Shown piece by piece: positions 1 to 6,648 of a DNA stretch of 8,851 nt; positions within the stretch are counted from its first letter, which is position 1, and every line of letters begins with the position of its first letter. The notes under the pieces were generated by a model, which was not told the DNA's origin, ran no database searches, and worked only from the letters and a program-made list of their open reading frames with translations. Made by a program: the position numbers and the translations under genes. The stretch is from Alphaproteobacteria bacterium (lineage in GTDB: Bacteria; Pseudomonadota; Alphaproteobacteria; CBDBCS01; JAHZLG01), in NCBI GenBank assembly GCA_022599995.1, contig JAHZLG010000131.1, forward strand, positions 1 through 8,851, written 5' to 3'.

Positions 1-130
1 ACATTCAACCGGCGAGGGCGACCGGAACATTCAACCGGCGAGGGCGACCGGAACATTCAACCGGCGAGGGCGACCGGAACATTCAACCGGCGAGGGCGAC
101 CGGAACATTCAACCGGCGAGGGCCAACGGT
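1..130. repeat. 26-bp tandem repeat array, about five copies
   Basis: Four identical 26-bp units start at 1, 27, 53 and 79. A fifth starts at 105, is identical for its first 19 bases (ACATTCAACCGGCGAGGGC) and then diverges. Units are head to tail with no spacer, so this is a minisatellite and not a CRISPR. The window begins exactly on a unit boundary, so the array probably continues to the left. Each unit contains two CCGG arms separated by nine bases, a weak hairpin at best. The array ends where the stop codon of the minus-strand lipoprotein gene begins. Because 26 is not a multiple of three, all plus-strand frames read open through it, which can produce spurious ORFs. Confidence 0.95.
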
Positions 131-1035
131 CATTCGTTGAGAAGGTACAGGGAATTGGTGGTGGTGTCGTAGCCATCGCTGTCGGTGAGGGTGAAATGCA
201 AATCGCCACTGCTTACTTCTTCGCTGTCGGTGACCCGCAGGTGGGTGCGCGTGGTGTCATCATCGGGATCGGTTTGCTCCCACGTCAGCTGCCACGTGCC
301 GATGTTGGTGGAGGCAGTGAGGTCGGCGACGCCGATCGCCGTGTCTTGCTCGTCGGCAAAGTGGAACAGGGAAAGATCGAGCAGGTAGAAATCGCCGGCA
401 TCATCCTCGGTGAAGGTGGTATCGAGCCCACCTTCGTCGATCGAGACCCGCGGGGCGTGGTGGACGAATTCCACGTGGATGGTCACCGCGGTGGTGTCGT
501 GGCCATCGTAGATGCCGACCGAGAAGCTGGTCGGGGCAAGGACATCCAAATGGGTGTGCTGGAGGTCAAGTGGGGCGGTGATTCCCGGTGGAACAAACAC
601 GGTGATAACGTCAATATCATCACCGATCTCATACTCACGACCACCAATGATGAAATTGGAAAAAGACGATCGACCAGTGAAGGAGAGACCATCGCCATCG
701 GGGTCGGTGGCGAGGTCGTGGGGGGAGAGGGAGATGTCAAGGTGATCGGTGCTGCCCTCGACCAAGGTGATCGTGTGGGGAGTCGGGTTGGCAACCGGCG
801 CGCGGTTGGGGGCATCGGGATCGCCAACGGTGACGGTGACGTATTCGATGGTCGTGGTGTGCTTGGTGACAGTGACTGTCGTATCAAGCACGGTGACCGT
901 GGCGTTCGCGGAGGCATCATCGCCGGTGGTTGCGGCGGTGCCTCCGCACGCCATTAGGGGCAACAAGGTTGTCAGCCACGCGACGGAAGAGGCCGGACGA
1001 TCGGCACGGGGGCGAGCAAGGGCAAGGCGGAACAT
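130..1035 (-). CDS. Probable lipoprotein with cadherin/Ig-like Ca-binding repeats
   Basis: This 301-aa protein starts at the ATG at 1035, preceded by AGGA seven bases upstream; a GTG at 1071 is an in-frame alternative. The N-terminus has an Arg-rich n-region, a hydrophobic stretch (about residues 16-29) and a lipobox LMAC with Cys30, so export and lipidation are likely. A Thr/Val-rich stretch follows at about 40-75. Then come two beta-sandwich-like segments with Asp-rich calcium-type motifs such as DPDGDG (first segment) and TDSDGYD near the C-terminus, typical of bacterial cadherin-like or VCBS-type surface proteins. No enzymatic motif is visible. It points away from the repressor and ends at the tandem array. 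It may be the host gene next to the insertion or a phage-carried surface gene; the sequence does not decide this. The exact family is uncertain. Confidence 0.75.
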   Translation of the reverse strand: MFRLALARPRADRPASSVAWLTTLLPLMACGGTAATTGDDASANATVTVLDTTVTVTKHTTTIEYVTVTVGDPDAPNRAPVANPTPHTITLVEGSTDHLDISLSPHDLATDPDGDGLSFTGRSSFSNFIIGGREYEIGDDIDVITVFVPPGITAPLDLQHTHLDVLAPTSFSVGIYDGHDTTAVTIHVEFVHHAPRVSIDEGGLDTTFTEDDAGDFYLLDLSLFHFADEQDTAIGVADLTASTNIGTWQLTWEQTDPDDDTTRTHLRVTDSEEVSSGDLHFTLTDSDGYDTTTNSLYLLNE

Positions 1036-1098
1036 AGGAACATCCTGTGAAAACGATGGGGGGGATAACACGCGTGTAATGCAGCGATAACAAGGCGG
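1036..1098. other. Gap between lipoprotein and repressor; candidate phage left end
   Basis: In Mu the repressor gene is the leftmost gene and attL lies just beyond its 3' end, so the phage end is expected here or further left. I see no sequence that I can firmly call a terminus. GATAACA occurs twice in direct orientation at 1064-1070 and 1086-1092, 22 bp apart, and GTTATC, its inverse core, lies at 1098-1103. Repeated 22-bp spaced sites would suit transposase binding, but the flanks of the copies are not well conserved. A seven-G run lies at 1058-1064. The ribosome binding site of the lipoprotein gene (TCCT at 1043-1046 on the plus strand) also falls in this gap. Confidence 0.3.
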
Positions 1099-1105
1099 TT
1101 ATCGC
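1084..1105. repeat. Inverted repeat over the repressor stop codon
   Basis: Perfect 8-bp arms GCGATAAC (1084-1091) and GTTATCGC (1098-1105) flank a 6-base loop and span the final TAA (1099-1101) of the repressor reading frame. No T-run follows on the minus strand, so a standard intrinsic terminator is not supported. It could be a transcript-end hairpin or a protein-binding site near the phage end. Confidence 0.5.
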
Positions 1106-1704
1106 CGTTTCACCCAGAGCACCGGACGGATGCGCATCGCCGTGACATTGTACATCGGAGCCGCAAAGGGGTTGATGCTGTCGAGGTTCACCAGTGCCGG
1201 CATCCCCTTGAAAGAGGTCGCCGGCCGCACGCGTTTCAAGAAGACCCCGCCATCATCATCGAGCTCGACGAGGCAGTCGCGCCCTTGGACGTCTTGGGGG
1301 AGGTAGAGTCGATAATCTACGAAGATGAAATCTCCTTAGTTGTAGACAGGGTACATCGAGTCTCCTTGCACTTGCAATCCGATCAAGCCTGCGTATGCTG
1401 AGGGGGCGGGAATGGTGTCGAACACCGCGTCATCTGGCAGAAAGCCGAATGACCCCCCTGCCCCAATCTTACCATGAATGGGCAATTCTATTGAGCCGGT
1501 GTCGATTGGTGTGCCATCATCGTATCGAATCGATATGCCAAGGAAATCGCAAACGCGCTCCCAGTTGGCGTATGTCGGAGACGACCCCTTAAGAATAGAC
1601 CGAATCACCCCGGCGTGGGGCGACGATTTTATCGCCTTGTCGAATGGTGACATCCCAAGATAGTCAAGGCGTTCAAGCAGCATTTTTTTGCAATCGAAGG
1701 GCAT
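1099..1704 (-). pseudogene. Phage repressor (HTH plus S24 peptidase), interrupted by in-frame TAA
   Basis: The frame encodes an N-terminal XRE-like helix-turn-helix (about residues 5-60) and a LexA/CI-type S24 domain, numbered from the ATG at 1704. Visible motifs are the Ala-Gly cleavage site in GKIGAGGSF (A82-G83), the nucleophile in VQGDSMYP (S116) and the general-base Lys in FLKRV (K157). Codon 123 (1336-1338) is TAA, falling in YN-stop-GDFIFVD. The same frame then continues without a gap for 78 more codons of recognisable S24 sequence to the natural TAA at 1099-1101. One substitution from GAA, AAA or CAA explains it. Translation would stop at 122 aa, with DNA binding kept but the catalytic Lys and most of the dimerisation domain lost. 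There is no Shine-Dalgarno sequence; an ATTGTA complement at 1713-1718 (minus-strand TACAAT) suggests a leaderless transcript. TTG at 1713 is an alternative start. A sequencing error remains possible. Confidence 0.85.
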
Positions 1705-1718
1705 AACGGTCAATTGTA
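1705..1718 (-). promoter_or_regulatory. Candidate repressor promoter -10 region
   Basis: On the minus strand TACAAT (plus-strand 1713-1718) lies eight bases upstream of the repressor ATG at 1704, so this transcript may also be leaderless. No good -35 box is visible at 17-18 bp, which would fit a weak or activator-dependent promoter such as those of many phage repressors. Confidence 0.4.
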
Positions 1719-1725
1719 TCGTATG

Positions 1726-1774
1726 GGGGAAAAAAATACACCGTTCATTATTGACACAGGGGAAAATATTACCC
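1726..1774. promoter_or_regulatory. Candidate operator pair for repressor or Ner/Cro-like protein
   Basis: Two 16-bp sites beginning GGGGAAAA lie at 1726-1741 and 1759-1774. They match at 13 of 16 positions and are offset by 33 bp, about three helical turns, so they face the same side of the helix. The second is also an imperfect palindrome (GGG...AATATT...CCC, 12 of 16 symmetric) and sits between the -35 and -10 boxes of the rightward promoter. Arms GTCAAT (1709-1714) and ATTGAC (1750-1755) form a further inverted repeat across the region. In Mu the equivalent region is both operator and transposition enhancer; the same double role here is inference. Confidence 0.5.
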
Positions 1775-1786
1775 TATTATGGTGTC
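1751..1786 (+). promoter_or_regulatory. Early rightward promoter, apparently leaderless
   Basis: TTGACA (1751-1756) and TATTAT (1775-1780) are separated by 18 bp. The ATG of the first early gene begins at 1787, about seven bases after the -10 box, where transcription would start. The mRNA is therefore probably leaderless, consistent with the absence of a Shine-Dalgarno sequence. This is the position of the Mu Pe promoter. The assignment rests on motif match and position only. Confidence 0.65.
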
Positions 1787-2119
1787 ATGTTATTCCCTTC
1801 AAGCCTTCTACGGCTCTGTGACACCTACAAAACGGAAAGCGAAGTCGCAGAAACAACGCTTTCTATGATGATCACAGGCAACAACAAAAAGCTGTTTGCA
1901 AATATCAGATCGGGGGCACACCCACGGGTTGATACATATAATCGCATCGTCAACTGGTTTGATGCCAATTGGCCGACTGACTTGCCGTGGCCGGAGGGCA
2001 TCGATCGCCCCAGCACAGCAAAGACGCGATGCATGGCGTGCCACGCCCCGGCTACCCATATCCACGACCACCTGCGGTTCTGCGACGAGCACTTTTACCA
2101 AGCACTGGAGATGCGATGA
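1787..2119 (+). CDS. Ner/Cro-like early regulator with C-terminal zinc-type motif
   Basis: This 110-aa protein starts at the ATG at 1787, seven bases after the -10 box; an open frame further upstream overlaps the repressor and promoter and is not used. Residues 1-60 resemble small phage Cro/repressor-like HTH proteins placed at the head of Mu-like early operons, ending in the WFDANWP stretch often seen in that group. By position it should be the Ner/Cro equivalent that damps early and repressor promoters. The C-terminal 30 residues carry C82-x2-C85-x13-C99-x2-H102, the spacing of a four-ligand zinc site, preceded by a Pro-rich linker. Its stop codon overlaps the next ATG (ATGA at 2116-2119), indicating translational coupling. 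The HTH assignment is moderate; zinc binding is inferred from spacing alone. Confidence 0.75.
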   Translation: MLFPSSLLRLCDTYKTESEVAETTLSMMITGNNKKLFANIRSGAHPRVDTYNRIVNWFDANWPTDLPWPEGIDRPSTAKTRCMACHAPATHIHDHLRFCDEHFYQALEMR

Positions 2120-3693
2120 TTGACAGCATCCAACAAGCGAGGTCACTGCTCGACTACGTCTGGCAAAACGGCTTCGCGATAAAGGGCGTCAACCTGTACG
2201 GCGATGATGCCCACGCGCAACTGACATTTATCTGCAAGCATGGGAGTGCCATCACCGTCTTGACCGACGGTTATGGCGGGGGTGCGATAGAAGCCAAAGC
2301 CCACATTGCCGGCACTGCTGCCCACCTCCGGCTTGCCTTCAATAGAAAGGTGCCGGGGGGGTACGAGATACGCAAGCCCACCGGGCAAACCGCCGTCAAC
2401 GGAAGCAAGTGTTCACGCAACCTTGGCGGCGGAAATGCCGCGAAGGAGTTTGGCACGCTGATTGAAATGGTCAGCACCGATCATGCGGTGATGCTTAGCC
2501 ATCCGGATGAGCCCAACAGGTACTACGAGAGTGTCAGCATCTTGATCGATGCCCTGCCCAAGCTTGTCGAGCTAGGGGTGGCACAGGGGGAGGCGGAGAC
2601 GCCGCACCCGAACGAAGCAACAGCGAAGAGGGTGAAATCCCTTGCCGCACAGAAGGGCGTCGACATCAAGATGTTCAACGCCGCCTATGGCACACAGACC
2701 ACCTTCCCGCAGATCGACGATATGATCGACGCCAAAGAGCAGGGATATAAATTTGTGCTGTCCGCGGGCAACCGCGGGGGCCATCGCAACGAAGACCTGA
2801 ACGAGGTGCTGGCGTGGATAGAGGGCTTGCCCCCGATCGCTGCGCAATCAGTTGCCGCGCAATCAGTTGCTACGCAACCAGTTGCCGCGCCAAAGCAGAA
2901 GAAGCCACAGGCAGAGGTGCGGACAGCGATGCTGGCGATCGCCAGCATCAACCTCAACCGGTGCATCCGCGACGTTGACCAAGAGCACGTGAAAGTGCTG
3001 GCGGCATCGATCGCAACCTACGGACTGCTGTCGCCAATTGCCTGCGCCGAGTATGCAGGCGTATCCTACTTGATCAGCGGACGCCACCGCCTTGAGGCTT
3101 GCAAAATCCTCAAGGAGAGCAGCATATCCGCCATCATCATCCCCGTGGTAGAGGAAGACGCGATTGATGCCGCCATCGATGCCAACGTCCTCACGCGGCT
3201 GTCTCCGCTCGATCGGGCGATGCACCTGCAACAAGCTGCACAAGAGTATGATCGTCGCTTCGGAGGGCACGGCATCGGAACAACGAAAGGGAAAGACGAA
3301 AAGTTTTCGTCTTTCATTTCTGAACGTTTTGGGTTGACCATTCGGTCGTGCCAACGCGCTTTGTCAATTGCCAGCATGCCCGACACAACACTGCGCATGC
3401 TAGCCGGCTCGCCAGTGAAAAACAACGAGGGCAAACTCTACGCGATAAGCCGCATCAAAGACTTAAACGACCAAGCGGTCATCGCTATCGAGCTACAAGA
3501 GCACCCGAAGAAAACACTACGCCAAGCGATGCTGGATAACGGGATTATCAAAGCCCCTGCCCCCACGCCTGCCAACGCCCAATTGGACGAGCTCAACCGA
3601 CTCTGGGCAAAAGCAGACGCATCGGTGCGGACATCGTTTTATGAAGCACACAGCGGTGACTTCCACAATATTGCGATGGCAAAGGTGAAGTAA
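2116..3693 (+). CDS. ParB-like protein with long unrecognised N-terminal region
   Basis: This 525-aa protein starts at 2116, with GGAG five bases upstream and an ATGA overlap with the preceding gene. The frame is open back to an ATG at 1987, but that start lies inside the previous gene. Residues about 275-385 form a ParB/Srx-type N-terminal fold: the initial I-x-L-N-R stretch, then YGLLSPIAC, and the signature SGRHRLEA (GRHR at 322-325), followed by a helical region resembling the ParB HTH part (about 385-480). Residues 1-240 match nothing I recognise and contain several Gly-rich loops. The two parts are joined by a linker of three AAQSV-like pentapeptides (242-256). ParB-like genes are found upstream of MuA in other Mu-like phages. 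Whether this one binds a centromere-like site, hydrolyses CTP or acts as a nuclease cannot be told. The next ATG follows its TAA directly. Confidence 0.8.
   Translation: MIDSIQQARSLLDYVWQNGFAIKGVNLYGDDAHAQLTFICKHGSAITVLTDGYGGGAIEAKAHIAGTAAHLRLAFNRKVPGGYEIRKPTGQTAVNGSKCSRNLGGGNAAKEFGTLIEMVSTDHAVMLSHPDEPNRYYESVSILIDALPKLVELGVAQGEAETPHPNEATAKRVKSLAAQKGVDIKMFNAAYGTQTTFPQIDDMIDAKEQGYKFVLSAGNRGGHRNEDLNEVLAWIEGLPPIAAQSVAAQSVATQPVAAPKQKKPQAEVRTAMLAIASINLNRCIRDVDQEHVKVLAASIATYGLLSPIACAEYAGVSYLISGRHRLEACKILKESSISAIIIPVVEEDAIDAAIDANVLTRLSPLDRAMHLQQAAQEYDRRFGGHGIGTTKGKDEKFSSFISERFGLTIRSCQRALSIASMPDTTLRMLAGSPVKNNEGKLYAISRIKDLNDQAVIAIELQEHPKKTLRQAMLDNGIIKAPAPTPANAQLDELNRLWAKADASVRTSFYEAHSGDFHNIAMAKVK
2839..2889 (+). 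repeat. 15-bp in-frame repeats encoding the ParB linker
   Basis: Three 15-bp units at 2839-2853, 2854-2868 and 2869-2883 (GCNNCGCAAYCAGTT) encode AAQSV, AAQSV and ATQPV, followed by a partial fourth unit. They lie between the unknown N-terminal region and the ParB-like domain and look like slippage-expanded linker sequence. Confidence 0.85.
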
Positions 3694-5697
3694 ATGGCAA
3701 TCCCGCACTTCGTTTCGGTCAATGACATTGTCGGGTTGCCCGGCATGCCCGACACGATTGCCGGGGTGCAGGCTTACATCCGCAGACATGCGTGGAGCAC
3801 CGTCAACTACGAACAAGGCGGGGAGCTCATCCGCAAGCGGCAGGGCAAAGGAGGAGGCTACGAATACGCCATCGACCTTCTGCCCGAGGCCGTGCGTGCC
3901 GCCCTTACGGTTGCCCCCTCGCAAGCACAAACCGACAAGCGTACCGCGCTGTGGCAGGTCTACAACGACGCCACCATCACGGCAAAAACGCAAGCAATGG
4001 CACGCGCCGAAGCGGTGCGCGCAGTCGAGCACATCGCCCGCGGGAACACCACCATCACCGAAGCCCGCCAGAAAGTGGCAGGATCGCACGGGGTATCGGT
4101 GTCATCGCTTGCCCGCTTTGCCCAACTGACCAAGAACGTAGCCTCGGCCGATTACCCCGCCGCGCTGGTCGGGGATTACAAGGGCGTCGGGGGCAAGAAA
4201 CAAGCCATCGCCAGCGACCTGATAGAAATGGCACACACGCTTTATTATCGCCCCGAGCAGCCATCATTCGCACAAGTCTACCGCGAGCTAGCGGTGATGG
4301 CGGCAAGCCAAGGCTGGACGCTGCCGAAAGAACGCACCTTGCAACGCCGCGTGGTACGCGATGCCAACAAAGATATGGCAACGCTTGCCCGCAAAGGACG
4401 CAAAGCACTCGAAGACACGACGTCAATGCAACGCCGCGACGTCAGGCACCTGCATCCGATGGAGGTCGTCAATGCCGACTACCGTCGCTTTGACCTCTTC
4501 GTCACCTTCGATGATGGCGAGGTCGCCCGTCCGCAGGTGTGTATCATACAAGACGTGCGGACGTCAATGATGCTCGCCGCCCGAATAGAGAAAACCGCAA
4601 ACAGCACCGGCGTCCGACTGGCGATGCTGGACGTCTGCGGCCGTTTCGGCGTGCCCAGCAAACTCTACATCGATAACGGGCGCGAATTCGCCAGCACCGT
4701 GCTGACTGCAGGCAGCATCAACCGCAACCGCCACTTCGGCCGCAAGATCAATGCCCCTGCGCCGATCGATGGCGTGTTCAAGGGGGTCGGGATGGACATA
4801 CATTTCACCCAGCCCTACTCGGGGCGTTCCAAGCCGATCGAGCGTGGGTTTCGTGATCTCGCCAGCGACGTAGACAAAGACCCCCGCCTTGCCGGTGCCT
4901 ACGTCGGCAACAACCCACTCGCCAAGCCGGATAACTACAAAGGCAAAGACGGCGCAGTGCCATTAGCCCTGTTCGAACAGGTGCTCGCCGACAAGGTCAC
5001 CGAGCACAACACCCGCCAAGGTCGCCAAGGACGCGACTACGCCGGGCGATCCTTCGTCGAAGTCTTCGCCGAAGGCTACGAAGCAGCACAAGAAACGGGC
5101 AAGATACAGCCCGCATCGCAAGCCCACCTTGATATGCTGCGGCTCGAAAGCAAGCCTATCAAGGTCAAACGCAACGGCGAGGTGCGCCTGTTAGGGACAG
5201 ATTACGGGCACATTACGCTTAGGGAACACGCCGGTGAAAGCGTCATCGCGCGGTTCGATCCCGATGACCTTGCCCAACCCGTGTCGGTATACGACGCCCG
5301 CGGGCGCATGGTCTGCATTGCCGAGCCGATCGGCACGGTGCGGTTCGACGACGTCGATGCCGCCCGGGAAACCCTGCGCGCCCGCAAGCAAATCGTCAAG
5401 GCCGCCAAAGAGCAAGACGACGCCATCAAGCGGATCGGTATCTCCCAAGCCGCTAGCGTGCTGGCTCGGGCATACGAAGACCGCACCCTCGCGGTCGAGC
5501 ACGACAACGCGAAGGTGGTGCCGTTCCGACTGCCCTCACCGCCCTCACCGGATGACCCGATCATCCCGTGGCCTCCCACCCCTCCCACCCCTCCCACCCC
5601 TCCCTTGCCCCCCCTCCCTTCCTTGCCCTCACCGGTATCAAGCGATCCGCTCGAGCAGCTAAAGGCAGGGTTGGCGAGGCTTGAGCAACAACAATAA
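3694..5697 (+). CDS. A: Mu-type DDE transposase (MuA)
   Basis: This 667-aa protein is close in length to Mu A (663 aa). Residues 1-70 form the Mu-type winged DNA-binding domain, with LPGMPDTIAGV and the YEYAIDLLPEAVRAAL end conserved. The catalytic core has D262 (VVNADYRRFD), D327 (LYIDNGREFAS) and E383 (SKPIERGF). The spacings of 65 and 56 residues resemble those of Mu A (67 and 56). It joins phage ends to target DNA in replicative transposition, in an oligomer helped by MuB. After the beta-barrel region a Pro-rich stretch (about 614-649) includes PPTPPTPP. It precedes a short helical tail (about 651-667), the part that in Mu A contacts MuB and ClpX. AGGTG six bases upstream supports the ATG at 3694, which directly follows the previous TAA. 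Confidence 0.97.
   Translation: MAIPHFVSVNDIVGLPGMPDTIAGVQAYIRRHAWSTVNYEQGGELIRKRQGKGGGYEYAIDLLPEAVRAALTVAPSQAQTDKRTALWQVYNDATITAKTQAMARAEAVRAVEHIARGNTTITEARQKVAGSHGVSVSSLARFAQLTKNVASADYPAALVGDYKGVGGKKQAIASDLIEMAHTLYYRPEQPSFAQVYRELAVMAASQGWTLPKERTLQRRVVRDANKDMATLARKGRKALEDTTSMQRRDVRHLHPMEVVNADYRRFDLFVTFDDGEVARPQVCIIQDVRTSMMLAARIEKTANSTGVRLAMLDVCGRFGVPSKLYIDNGREFASTVLTAGSINRNRHFGRKINAPAPIDGVFKGVGMDIHFTQPYSGRSKPIERGFRDLASDVDKDPRLAGAYVGNNPLAKPDNYKGKDGAVPLALFEQVLADKVTEHNTRQGRQGRDYAGRSFVEVFAEGYEAAQETGKIQPASQAHLDMLRLESKPIKVKRNGEVRLLGTDYGHITLREHAGESVIARFDPDDLAQPVSVYDARGRMVCIAEPIGTVRFDDVDAARETLRARKQIVKAAKEQDDAIKRIGISQAASVLARAYEDRTLAVEHDNAKVVPFRLPSPPSPDDPIIPWPPTPPTPPTPPLPPLPSLPSPVSSDPLEQLKAGLARLEQQQ
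5572..5604 (+). repeat. 9-bp C/T-rich tandem repeat in the transposase gene
   Basis: CCTCCCACC occurs three times plus CCTCCC, read as Pro-Pro-Thr in the transposase frame. The minus strand has closely spaced runs of three or four G with single-base loops, a canonical G-quadruplex pattern. The same three-copy repeat is present at 7746-7778. Confidence 0.9.
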
Positions 5698-5717
5698 CAA
5701 CAAAGGACACCAGCAAA

Positions 5718-6647
5718 ATGAACAAACTACCCTACCAAGAATACACCGACGAGCAGAAGAAAATTGCGACCCGGCTATTGCAACACAAAGAAGACAGCGA
5801 AAAATCCTGGCCGGTGCTAGCTAAAGTGACGGGCACATCGGATAGCACGCTGAGCCAATTTGCCAAGGGGACATACCCCTCCCCATCGTCAGTAGAAGAA
5901 AAAGTTACCAAGTACTTCGATGGTGTGAAAGACACCACAGACCTCAAGGTGTTCAACACCATCGCCGCTACCCGCACGATGGATGAGATCACGCTCAAAC
6001 TGCGCTATGCCCAAACAATCAGCACCATCGCGGTCATCGCCGGTGCCCCCGGCGTAGGCAAAACAGTCGCCTGCCGCCAATTCGTTGCCGACGGCAACCA
6101 GCGGTGGCTTATCACCGCCAGCCCTGCCCATTCATCGGTCAGTGCAGTATTACAGATGATCGCCGAAGCGATCGGGATGGCGACCGTGGCGAACAACGCC
6201 ACCAATGCCAGCAACATTGCCCGAAAACTGGGCGACACCAACGGCATCCTTATTATCGATGAAAGCCAGCATTTAAGCCGGCTCGCCATCGAACAAATCC
6301 GTTCGATACGCGACGCGACCCACGACACCGTGGCGATCGCCCTAGTCGGCAATGCCAAAGTCGGCAGTGCCTTCACCGATACCACCACCCGCGCCGACTT
6401 TGCCCAAATCAGGTCGCGCGTTGGCATCCGGATGAACCGCCAAGGTGCCTACCTCAAGGATGCCCACACCCTAGCCGAGCAATGGGGGCTCGGTGAACAC
6501 CGCCAAGCCCTGTGGCAAATCGCCCAGAAAGATGGTGGACTGCGGTGGGCCGCCCAAGTAGCCAAGCTCGCCCTCACGATGGCAGGCGGCGATGCGGTGA
6601 CCACCACAACCATCGACCAAGCATGGGCGATGGTGGGAGGACAATAA
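5718..6647 (+). CDS. B: Mu-type target-selection ATPase (MuB)
   Basis: This 309-aa protein matches Mu B in length (312 aa) and layout. An N-terminal HTH (about residues 30-55, containing LAKVTGTSDSTLSQF) precedes an AAA+ ATPase. The ATPase has Walker A GAPGVGKT (109-116), Walker B GILIIDESQH (D181, E182), a sensor-1-like ALVGNAK, and Arg residues in FAQIRSRVGIR at the place of the arginine finger. MuB forms ATP-dependent filaments on target DNA, stimulates MuA and provides target immunity. AAAGGA ten bases upstream supports the ATG at 5718, 20 bases after the transposase stop. All key ATPase motifs are intact. Confidence 0.95.
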   Translation: MNKLPYQEYTDEQKKIATRLLQHKEDSEKSWPVLAKVTGTSDSTLSQFAKGTYPSPSSVEEKVTKYFDGVKDTTDLKVFNTIAATRTMDEITLKLRYAQTISTIAVIAGAPGVGKTVACRQFVADGNQRWLITASPAHSSVSAVLQMIAEAIGMATVANNATNASNIARKLGDTNGILIIDESQHLSRLAIEQIRSIRDATHDTVAIALVGNAKVGSAFTDTTTRADFAQIRSRVGIRMNRQGAYLKDAHTLAEQWGLGEHRQALWQIAQKDGGLRWAAQVAKLALTMAGGDAVTTTTIDQAWAMVGGQ

Positions 6648-6648
6648 G

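Noticed and set aside
1..130. CRISPR array
   Set aside because: The 26-bp units are directly adjacent with no variable spacers and no Cas genes nearby.
196..957. Long plus-strand open frame opposite the lipoprotein
   Set aside because: It is antisense to a gene with a clear lipobox and Ca-binding motifs, and its Gly/Val/Asp-rich product looks like a composition shadow.
1336..1338. Reassigned stop codon (alternative genetic code) explaining the repressor TAA
   Set aside because: The ParB-like, MuA, MuB and Gam genes all end at TAA at the expected family lengths, so TAA is a working stop here.
1987..2115. Longer N-terminus of the ParB-like protein from ATG 1987
   Set aside because: It would lie inside the preceding regulator gene; ATG 2116 has a good ribosome binding site and an ATGA overlap.
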